This document shows, one piece after another, positions 55,514-64,000 of a DNA stretch of 64,000 nucleotides. The notes under the pieces are model-generated. The model was not told the origin of the DNA, did not search any database, and worked only from the letters and a program-made list of their open reading frames with translations. Position numbers and translations under genes: made by a program. Source of the DNA: Cristatella mucedo (taxonomy: Eukaryota > Bryozoa > Phylactolaemata > Cristatellidae); the NCBI GenBank assembly GCA_009760855.2, contig WPIO01000008.1, forward strand, positions 6,008,501 through 6,072,500, read 5' to 3'. The first letter of the stretch is position 1. The number at the start of each line of letters is the position of its first letter.

Positions 55514-58500
55514 CTATATTTGCTACTTAAAGTTCCCTGATGGTACAAGCACAAAAAGGTTCATTTCTTGTTTGAGTAAGTTAATTTGTGCATCTATAAT
55601 AATACAAATATAGCATTTCTACGGGAACTTATGCGAACCAAATTTTCCACAGGCACTTTAAGTAGGCTGAAAAGAAAATTTATCATTTTATTAAGATGGT
55701 ACAATTTAAAAAAACGTTTTTAATCCTTGCACTGCCCTTTGAGTGGACCAGTAAGTGAGCCTTTTCTGTTGCAGCATAGCGAATGTTTGCAATCTACTGC
55801 CATGAGCTCAAAATGTGGTACCTCAATATGTAGGTATATCTACATCGCATCATTGTGTAAGTAGTATTACTATATCATATACTGTATCGTTCTACAGGAA
55901 TCTGATTTCAGGTCTCATGCTTTCACTGGAGAAATTAATACTTAGAAAATACCATTTTTAAGCAGCACCTAAATTCTGGCCTGTAATAAGTGAAGCGTGA
56001 CATGTGATAAATTGCGACACCTTGGCCGCTGTCAGTTGATTGAGTAGCTGCCTGGTTCATGGACCAATGGTACATCTGAATAGTTTAACGTGCATCTTAG
56101 GTGATTCACTTCGCTAGAATTTTAAGAATTTCTGTTAGATTTTTAAAGTATATTAATAATGCTAATTGGTATATTACTGTTTATCAGGAATTTTTGCGAA
56201 CACAACACACAGGTTCAATACGAACCTGAACCACTGTTCTCGGCTGATTTATCATAGTGTATTTTCAAGAGTGTTGAGGCATATGTGAACGAAAGAAGCT
56301 GCTACAACTTGGCAACATATTTTGATGAATTAGTAAATAGATTCCAAGCCTTGAGACTTTTTAGAAAAACAGGATTAAGTAGCAGCATTGCAAATGTGTT
56401 GTTGCCATGACAGTATAATTGGTATGCTCTATTTCCTTTGCGGTATATGTAAAGCGTATAGAAAGAGATTAAGTTCTCCAAGAGCGCTATACAAACGTAT
56501 TAATATTGTACTATTTTAAAACGAAATTAGTGTGCTGTGCATGTCTGGGGAGCGACACTTATTATACAAATTAATCATTCAGTTCACACCCTCTTAGCAC
56601 TGAAACTCTTGAGCCGCACGGTGTCTGTATCGTGCATCTTACGACCTAAACACGAAACTCAGTATTGAACGCTTTTTTTTTTATCAATTTGCGGTACCCC
56701 AAAAAAGTGGCAATTTACCTGTAGACGTTGGAGGTTAGGACGTATACCATTGGATTGAGAGTCATAGACGTCTTTGCTAACAATGCCGGAAATCCCAAAG
56801 CCGCTGGTGGAATGACCGATGCATCGCCAAATGTGGCCCATAGTGTTACGATTGTATACGGAGTCCACGAGGCCATATATATGGCTAGAAATATAAAAGA
56901 GCGGGTTGTTGGTCAGTTTTTTTCTGGTGCGCTCCCACGGATGTGAAACTTTAGTAATAGTAGTAAAACATTTCCTTAGCGCAATTAAATAACTAAATTT
57001 GCTTCAAAGAACTTGATAAGTGTAGGCGCAAAGGTACGTAAATTACTCAGTCTTAACAGGCACAGTTGAAGCATGCTAATGAATACAGATGAAAAATTAC
57101 GCGGGGTTATGGGAACGTGGAATGGTGGGAATTTAATCGAGATCTTGAGAACTTAATTAGAATTTAATGCAGTCGACTAAAAAGTCCGAGACTATACATA
57201 TTGTGCATACTATTACCATTCGATCACGCTTCCTTCACAGCAAATGTAAGAGGCCAACAAAGAGATTGAATTCTCTGAGGTGCTATAACTAATATATTAT
57301 TATTATCGAAAGTTTGTGGCATTATTCTCAATGACTACAAGTATAACATGATTACAAGTGACATTCACAGGGGCCAGCCTGCAAATTATGGTTAGTGGCA
57401 GCATGCTTAGTGTCAGCCCGCATAACCACACAGAGGACAAATCACATGGACCCACCAAACGCTTCGACAAATAGATGCACTTTTAGCTTCTTTTTAAGTG
57501 TCGTCAAGTCACGAGATGTCGTGCGGCCAGTCGGAAGTGGGTTTGAGGCTTTGGGAGCATTCAAGCTAAAGGCACGGTCTACAAAGAATCTGAGGTTTTT
57601 ACGAGGTACAGCTAAGCAATTAGATTAAGAAAATAGGTAGCAATGATAGTCTGTGACGTCACCACTGTCTAGCACCTGTTCGATCTGTCGGTTCAGCTTT
57701 CGTCTTTATTGGTGGCACAATCCTGCTGAAATGACTGAGAACGATTGACGTCTGGCCTGGCTAGCAAGCTCTAGCGTGTTTCGAATCGCGTCTATCCGAT
57801 CGTACCCAATCCGCATCGGATGGATATATTCAAGTCTCATCCAGCGAACCCTTTCACCGACGGGTCGCGGCATTAAGCCTAACTTCTCCGGTCACGTGCT
57901 TGTCATTCAAGTTCTCTGAATCAATTACCGTGGCTACTTCCAGACAGAACGCCTAGCCTGCAAGCTTAATCTGTGCGGAGCAACGAACTCCTCATCATTG
58001 GATGCTCTAAGCGCACCGGTGAAGGTCGTGTCATGACTCTGCCAAACCGGAAGTCCCGAAGAGCGACCGTCATCGAGTGCACGTAATGTAGGTGCTCTTT
58101 TTTACCATCATTGGACGTTTTAAAGTTTATGCAACAGCTGAAAGCCTCCGCAGCTGATTATCAGGTTTAATTCCCTTCCAGGAATATGGACTGTTTACAG
58201 CAGCGGTATGGTAAATATCTTATAGATTCGCGGTTTTGTCTAGACTGGACTGGTTAGACTGCTCAGTACTGGCAGCGCTCCCAAAAAAAGTCATCGAATC
58301 TCTACTTTTGGTGATTAAATGGTCACTTACGGAGGCATGTTCGTCCCAGCAAGTAATGTCACGACAATACATTAAGTGTACCGTTCTTCCACTTAACAGT
58401 TGTAGGCGACGAAAGTTATGCACTGAGGGTCCTAGACTTTTCATAGATGACGCATCTCACTTTCTCTTCGTTGAGTGCATCGAAGTACATTTTATCGAAA

Positions 58501-60011
58501 GCCTTCGTTGCTTGGAGTGCGCTAGGGAAAACGTCGCACCATAACGCTCGTTTAGTGTACGCGGCAGTGCGGCGTGACAGACCGAGAGAGACATATCCCG
58601 AAATATGCAGCTATAATATGGCACCTGATGCAAGATTGAAGATGGGAAATGTACGGTCGGTTCTCCAAAAATTCAGTCCTCGAGGCCGCAGAATGTGAAT
58701 AAGGCAATCATGATTAGCGTTTAAATGCCCCTGTAAGTCATTAAGTCATGCTCTCTTCTTCACCTCTAACCATGTCATGCTTGATAACATTGTGCATGCT
58801 ACCGCTAATCATTTGATCATAATGTGCATGCTACCTCTAATCATCTGATCATGCTTCCTTTACAGCATACTTAAAATGCCTAGAAAGAGACTCAGTTCTC
58901 CAAGGGCGCTGCACAAACGTATTATTGTTATTATTAACTTGCACTGTTCATGTATACGCTATAAATATAATACACAGGTATCAAATTTATGTCTAATTTT
59001 TTCTCAATACATTCTTAGAGCGGAGACCGACGTTGGAATAAAAATAATCGTCACGAATTTATATAGCAACGCAAGATAATTAAATCTCTTTCATGGCGGC
59101 TATCATATATTTATATATAAGCATTTGCAACAAGTTTTGGTAAAGTTATTAACCTATTGTATGGCGGTCAGATATTCTTTAAGGTTCCTTCTTGTTAACT
59201 TCGCCATCTTCTGTGTATAGACTTACTTTATTTTTATTCTATTATATAACTTCGTCTTCAGCATTTCCACTTTCAGTGCTAGCTCTCCAATTATATTTAG
59301 CCAGCCGAATCATCAGCATGCACCAAATTTCGCGGGAGAGGATTGGCAAAAAACGCAGTACCTATCATCACGGAAAAACTTGTAGCCAGCTTTTTCTCTT
59401 TGTCCAACTTGCTCTGCGACGTTGCGTCTTTACCGCCGCCGGCGGCAAGAGAGCGATTACTTTTGCGAACCTACAAAGAAAGCACACTTGATCGTGTTCA
59501 GGCGATTACAGCACCAAATTCTCGCGTGCAGCCAATAAATTGCCTCAGCGTCCGGCTGAGCGAAGTACGAAGAAGCCGCCGAATGCGATTTGAAATGTCC
59601 ACTAATCAAGGTGTGGTTCGCAGCACGCCCACCTTCAATCGCCGCGAAGTTTCAGCTCACCGTGTTAAGCTGGTGAGTTTCTTTATAGTGCGCTCACAAC
59701 ACAGGCGGATTTCGGCGCTACTGTCGTCTCTAGCAAAAGCGCGAGTTGAGAGCGCGAGGCAGCTGCTGACAAAGACGCACGCAGCCACGCAACCGTTGCG
59801 AGGCTGCGCTGGAGAGGCCGCTGCCCGCCGACCTTCGGGGAGCCCGCACATACCACTAGGTAGATCATGAGGTAGCAATAGATTATCACGGCGAGGGGCA
59901 GCAGGTATGATACGACGAAGCTGAGCAGGTTGTAGGCGATGTCCAAGGGTTCCTTGCTCAGCCAGTTGACTGAACAGGATACGGTGCCTTCGTGAGTATA
60001 CTTTCCTAGCC
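55363..60011 (-). CDS. Opsin gene, 3' half (TM5 to C terminus)
   Basis: A light-sensing class A GPCR that binds retinal through a Schiff base in TM7. Four minus-strand exons join with consistent phases. They give WLGKYTHEGTVSCSVNW (second extracellular loop, with the Cys of the TM3 disulfide), LPLAVIIYCYLMIY (TM5), a basic third loop, LATSFSVMIAIYMASWTPY (TM6) and PALLAKTSMTLNPMVY (TM7 with the retinal lysine and NPxxY). RDELISGF (helix 8) and a short basic tail follow. The position equivalent to bovine E181 is Glu. TM1-TM4, including the DRY motif, were not found and are expected right of 60,011, probably beyond 64,000. The subtype (ciliary, xenopsin-like, cnidopsin-like or Group 4) cannot be decided from this half. 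The introns contain several LINE-C copies. Confidence 0.92.
56440..56512 (+). mobile_element. LINE-C tail fragment
   Basis: agaaagagattaagttctcc then gcgctatacaaacgtattaa, in the intron between the last two opsin exons placed. Confidence 0.7.
56719..56884 (-). CDS. Opsin exon: TM6-TM7 with retinal lysine
   Basis: Acceptor tatttctag, donor gtaaat, phase 1 to 2. IYMASWTPYTIVTLWATFG, then FPALLAKTSMTLNPMVYVL. The Lys in LLAKTS is the Schiff-base residue. Confidence 0.95.
57205..57302 (+). mobile_element. LINE-C tail
   Basis: gatcacgcttccttcacagc, then aagagattgaattctctgag and (ATT)n. Faces an inverted copy immediately to its right. Confidence 0.8.
57335..57635 (-). mobile_element. LINE-C 3' end, inverted
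   Basis: Antisense gcagcatgcttagtgtcagc, then the ORF2 end (minus-strand FKKKLK-type coding). Tail-to-tail with the copy at 57,205-57,302; inside an opsin intron. Confidence 0.75.
57636..57690 (+). repeat. Repeated CRE-bearing motif, copy 1
   Basis: gcaatgatagtctgtgacgt followed by caccactgtctagcacctgt; contains the CRE palindrome tgacgtca. Similar halves recur at 61,030-61,058 and 61,727-61,750. Confidence 0.7.
58745..58935 (+). mobile_element. LINE-C 3' end
   Basis: catgcttgataacattgtgc with an internal 33-bp duplication (gtgcatgctaccgctaatca), then ctagaaagagactcagttct and (ATT)n. In an opsin intron. Confidence 0.8.
59362..59470 (-). CDS. Opsin exon: intracellular loop 3 and start of TM6
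   Basis: Acceptor ttctttgtag, donor G|gtactg (unusual but GT), phase 0 to 1. It encodes a Gly/Ser-rich loop and KLDKEKKLATSFSVMI, where the K.EKK..T pattern is typical of the cytoplasmic end of opsin TM6. Confidence 0.88.
59854..60011 (-). CDS. Opsin exon: ECL2 and TM5
   Basis: Acceptor gcttgcag, donor gtatgt. It begins with GG, completing a split TGG codon for the conserved Trp of the GW pair, then LGKYTHEGTVSCSVNW and the TM5 helix. Ends in phase 0. Confidence 0.92.
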
Positions 60012-60153
60012 CTGCAAGCAATAGCAGGCGCAAATGAGAATGATGCTGATAATGGGGGAGGATGATGGTGTTGAGACATTTGTGCAGCGCCGCGAGAGAG
60101 CTGAGTCTCTTTCGAAGCACTTCGGACGTGCTAGAAGGGAGCGGAGGCGAGTC

Positions 60154-60189
60154 AATTGCTCAGCGAAGCGGAGCGCACGCTGAGCAATT
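60154..60189. repeat. Inverted repeat
   Basis: 12-bp arms aattgctcagcg and cgctgagcaatt around a 12-base spacer. Confidence 0.75.
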
Positions 60190-60267
60190 CGAGTAGCGCG
60201 AAACGCACTGCTTGCTTAATGGATGCTGAAAATGGCAAGTGCATAATATTTCGGCGCGGCAGAGGCA

Positions 60268-60420
60268 TTTTTGTAGACAGCGAGACGCGCCGACCACGCA
60301 TCGCTCGCGCGCAACGTGCGTATCGCCCGGAAGTGCCGCAGAGACGTTTTTTATAGACAGCGAGACGCACCCGCACAGCGTTCGTATCGCCCGAATGTGC
60401 CGCAGGGCTCTCGCTGCTGC
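60268..60420. repeat. Direct duplication, about 80 bp
   Basis: The block from tagacagcgagacgc through tatcgcccg.a.tgccgcag occurs twice (about 60,273 and 60,353), diverged. Confidence 0.65.
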
Positions 60421-60440
60421 ATTACGCTGGCGCGCTCGCG

Positions 60441-60482
60441 CCAGCCCGCAGCGACGCAGCGATCGAGATCGCTGCGGGCTGG
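60441..60482. repeat. GC-rich hairpin
   Basis: 14-bp arms ccagcccgcagcga and tcgctgcgggctgg with a 14-base loop, itself partly self-complementary. Confidence 0.8.
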
Positions 60483-61029
60483 CTACTGCTGAGGTGTGTT
60501 TTCTTGGCTTCACTTACTAGCGCGTTCTCTACAGTCAAATGCAGAGTAATGCGAGACGCGCGAGAGCTTTCGTGCGAGGATTTCTGCTTGCACCTTCGCT
60601 CGCGCAGACGTGCAGACAAAGTTTCGCTGACGCGCGTGCACGATCTCGGTGAGCGGTGCGCTCTCAGCCACAGCCGCTCATGCCGAGCATCACTTTGCGC
60701 TGCAAGAGGGCGCTGCGGGCTTTTCCACTCGAGGGGCGTGACTGACTTGGCAATCGATCCTGGCAGCGCTCGTCAAGTGAGCATCGCAGCTAGGCCAAGG
60801 GTCAGCCCCGTCGGAAGTACCGGGTGCGATGAGGCGATTGAAGAAACCCACGAAGTGACTGCAAACAGGCGGGCGGACGGGCTAAGAATTGGGTTTGACT
60901 AGAAATACTCTCACTCGTGTCTGCTACACTTTGACAGTATAGGGAACGCGTTTCCATAGATGCGCTTCTTAGAAACTCCACCAGCGAAATGGATTTTTGA
61001 CCCAGATTTTGAAAAGAAGCGACCAGATA

Positions 61030-61058
61030 ATGGGTAGCGATGATAGTCTGTGACGTCC
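61030..61058 (+). repeat. CRE-bearing motif, left half copy
   Basis: Shares ggtagcgatgatagtctgtg and acgtc with the 57.6-kb copy, then diverges. Confidence 0.65.
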
Positions 61059-61716
61059 CCCGACTGCAATTTAGACCGTGGCTGGAAAGGTTAAGTTTCA
61101 CCTTTTGGGCGAGAAGCAATGTGATCCTGGCTGTGCTCCAAGACCCTAACACCTTCAAAGCTCAAAGACCCGTGCCCGCATCGATTCCTCCTCGCCGCCA
61201 CCAGAGGGATCAGTCCTGGGAACAATTTGGCAGCACTGCAGTTTTCGGTTCTTTGAAATGCTTAAGAATCACTTTGCAATACTCTTATTTCCACCCAGTA
61301 GCTCAGCTAAGTTTCGATATTGTCTTGGTTCCGGTCGCTGTGCAACACAAGCCCATTGTGAATTCTGATGTCCTTCTACATCCTCATGCACCATGCTGTA
61401 ATCCGACTAAGTTCTCTTTTCTGGCATTCATTCTTTGGATGACGTCAATAGGCGATCTTCCTGTCGTAATTGTTACATTCTCTGGTTGGAAAATGTGTTA
61501 TCGTGTAGTTGCATTTCTGACCTTTCTAATGACTTTTGTAAAATATTCCAGCGGCTTCTGATCTTTTCATCTGATGACGAATGAATACATCGTACCTCTG
61601 CTTGATCATACTATGATATTTTTGGGCAGGTGTACAAGCAATGACTATAACACCAGATAGTTTTTGATATGATAAGCAATGCTTGTTGAATGCTGGCCTA
61701 CATTTTTTGGCATACA

Positions 61717-61784
61717 TTTCAAACGTCACCACTGTCTAGCGCCTGCTCGAATGGTCTGCAGCTGTTCAGTGACGTTTGAAATGC
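61717..61784. repeat. 15-bp inverted repeat overlapping CRE-motif right half
   Basis: Arms catttcaaacgtcac (61,717-61,731) and gtgacgtttgaaatg (61,770-61,784) with a 38-base spacer; the left arm runs into accactgtctagcgcctg, the right half of the 57.6-kb motif. Confidence 0.75.
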
Positions 61785-64000
61785 CGTCAATCGTAACTCG
61801 CACTATCGCGCTGAAGGACTTTGGCGAGAGTCATTGCGGCCGGAGATGGTGCGTCAGTCGCAGCGACAGTTCGAGCCCCGGCTAAGAAAGGGCCCAGGAC
61901 GCCGATATGTGAAGCACGGCATTTCAGGACTCGGCTTCGAAATAGGGAAACCGCTTGAGGCTCTCCGCGGAGACACCCTCTGCGAACCAGCGGGCGACGC
62001 CGACGGTGTCCTGCGTCGCATCAGTGCGGCGTCAAGCGCGCCCGACACCCGAATTTGCGAGACCTCTTCATTCCGTCGATTTTACTGCCGAACCGTCGCC
62101 GCCTGAGCTGTCGATAACGTCCGGATCATCTGCTTCATCACCACTCCGGCTCTATCAAAGCATTCGAACATTCAAGTCCAGAGTTTTCCCTGTTCTCCTA
62201 CCGGCTTGCTCCGCCCTAGCAGCGCTACTCCGGCCCTCCTCGCCGTCGTAACCCACGTGCGAGGTGCTCCCATTAAGCGACGCCGGTGCTGAACGCTACA
62301 GCGCGAGACTCCGCATTGCCCGCCGCAGCCGCAAGGGGGCGCCATGAAAGCGTGGCTCAGCCGCAAGCCGCGACGACTGGGCTGCCGAATCGGCCGCGCT
62401 TTGATTTTGCGTTCGGATACGTTTTTCTTACATTCGCGAACGTCGATGGCTCAGCGGCTTGCGAAGCCGCCGAGTCGGCCGCTGGACGCGGCCGCACCAG
62501 CACTGTGTGCGTCTGCGGCTTCTGCTGTTGTAATTAGCGAAGCGCCTGACACTGTCGTATATGCCTCACCTGTGGCCAATAGTTGAGCCGTTGAAGCAGC
62601 ACAGGGTAAGGCCACTAATGCAGATTAAATTTGTGCCGTCTGCTGCGATTGATTGGACTCTCATGTGCCCGTTGAGAGTGATAGAGGAGAGTCTCGTTTA
62701 CCGCGAACGCTCGCCCCCCCCCCCCCGCGTCTCCGTGAGACTCCCACCAGAGCAGCCGGCGCCGGAGCCGCTGCCAAACAACACCAGACAGAGGCAGCGG
62801 CGGCGCTGAGTCTCGGCAAGGAGCGCCGCCGCTCGGCGTCGAACGACGGCTGCCGGGCCCGTCGGCTGCCGCCGCTGCTGCTGCGAGTGGCGCGCACGCG
62901 CGCGCGCCCCCGAAAAAGCCGCGCGAGCGGCGGTTGTAGCCACTCGCTCAGAGGATTGAACCGCGGGGGCTGCGAACTGCCGTCGTCGGCGCGCTCGCGC
63001 GAGATCGCGGCGGAATGGCCGCGGCAGGCCGCCATCGCAGCTGGGCCGAGGGCGAGTGCTGCCTGCGCGCTCGTCCCCCTTCCTGCTGCGCGCTGGCTGC
63101 ACGACGCGCGTGCGACAGGAGCGTGAGCGTCGCGCGGCGGCCCGATAGAGAACAGCCGTGGGTGTCTATCGGAGAGAGCGCTTCGTCCCTCTAGCCTGAC
63201 TGCCTGTCGCTCTTGCCGGAAGGGTAAGGAGCATGCATGCGCCCGCCCCCTCGCCCAATAGAGCTACCTCACTGCTGAGAATCGGGCCATGTGCTCTGCT
63301 GCCCCATCTGTGGCTGAAATAGCGCGAAGCGGACGCGAGCGAGCGCGGAGAAGCGCTACTGCTCGCTGTGAAGAAATGATCAAACCAAGCATAGAAACCC
63401 AGGTTAACGATTAGAGATCGTAATAACCGGCACGTTGGCAGCACGAACAAGCATTTGCGAAATAAGCATGTGCGGACTAGGTCGAGGGTTGAAGGAGGAA
63501 ATACCGCGAGAAATGCTGCACACAGGTTTTCAGCTTCGTTTGAAATATCGTCTAGTCGTCGGCAGGTGTCGCGACATCAATCGGCGGAGAGTTGTAGTCT
63601 CTGGGAGCAGGCCGGCAATGAGCCGCTGGCGCGGCGCTCGCCAGGGAATCGGAGGTGGGTTAATTGGAGGCGCAGCTGAGCGAGCCCAACGGAAGGAGCG
63701 GCAAGAGGCTGGTGGGAGCCCGGGTGCTGAGCACCACGCTGCTCGCGCTGGTAATCGCCAGAGCGAGAGAAGAAAAAGCGTCGGCTTTCCACTCTTACTC
63801 TCTCCAGCTTGGACGCGATGGACGCGACGCCGTCCTCAAAACGCAAGCTCTGATTTCGAAAGCGGCACCCTAAGGCGAGGCCTGCAGAGCGCCCCCGGGT
63901 AGCAGCAGAAGCAGCAGCGGCACGAGCGGTTGCAGCGAGTAGCGGCGACGGCGGCAGCAAGGTGCCCGCTCCCGCCCACCCCAGTAACCTCTCAAAGCGA
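61785..64000. promoter_or_regulatory. CpG-island-like right end
   Basis: Very rich in CG dinucleotides, especially 62,230-63,130 and 63,580-64,000. Long frames on both strands are compositional. Likely promoter, 5' UTR or first exon of a gene (possibly the opsin neighbour) extending beyond the window; no splice-supported exon found. Confidence 0.4.
62714..62726. repeat. C homopolymer tract
   Basis: Thirteen C within the CpG-rich right end. Confidence 0.9.

Noticed and set aside
57395-57628. 77-codon plus-strand frame in the opsin intron
   Set aside because: Antisense of a LINE-C ORF2 end.
61040-61561. 173-codon plus-strand frame with hydrophobic stretches, tested as a missing opsin exon
   Set aside because: Wrong strand for the opsin, no GPCR motif; may belong to an inserted element.
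62653-63126. 157-codon plus-strand frame
   Set aside because: Extreme GC composition gives open frames on both strands.

Overview
The window is nuclear DNA of an invertebrate animal. Genes are split into short exons with GT...AG introns. There are tRNA-derived SINEs, truncated non-LTR retrotransposons, long microsatellites and CpG-rich promoter-like blocks. An opsin gene rules out plants, fungi and sponges. The proteins are strongly diverged from the vertebrate versions, so a fast-evolving lophotrochozoan or flatworm-like lineage is possible, but no species can be named. No protein or database search could be run; family calls rest on remembered family sequences plus splice-phase consistency.

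Layout. (1) 1-20,211, minus strand: the 5' part of a UBR4 (p600 / Drosophila poe) gene, with 24 exons placed from the initiator ATG at 20,211 leftward. The gene runs off the left edge. Its introns hold a (CA)39 microsatellite, LINE tails and two SINE families. (2) 20,212-22,100: the upstream region of UBR4 with four CACGTG E-boxes and a CpG-rich block, a possible bidirectional promoter. (3) 22,100-28,200: intergenic, with a 5'-truncated LINE that still encodes a YADD reverse-transcriptase motif (26,985-28,200, minus). (4) About 28,240-41,470, plus strand: an unrecognised multi-exon gene rich in Q, S and coiled-coil sequence. Its key feature is a phase-symmetric two- to three-exon module present three times. 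(5) 41,471-55,362: intergenic, with a 121-bp minisatellite containing CCTAAACCCTAACC, more LINE and SINE copies, and no convincing gene. (6) 55,363-60,011, minus strand: the 3' half of an opsin gene in four exons covering TM5 to the C terminus, including the retinal-binding lysine and NPxxY. TM1-TM4 are not found and are probably to the right of the window. (7) 60,012-64,000: very CpG-rich, with hairpins and a duplicated block; probably a promoter or 5' UTR, with no supported coding exon.

The genes have no obvious shared pathway. UBR4 is a giant N-degron ubiquitin-ligase component, the opsin is a light-sensing GPCR, and the middle gene is unknown. The most unusual points are the triplicated exon module and the shared 3' tail of SINE family A and a resident LINE family, which suggests that the SINE uses that LINE's machinery.
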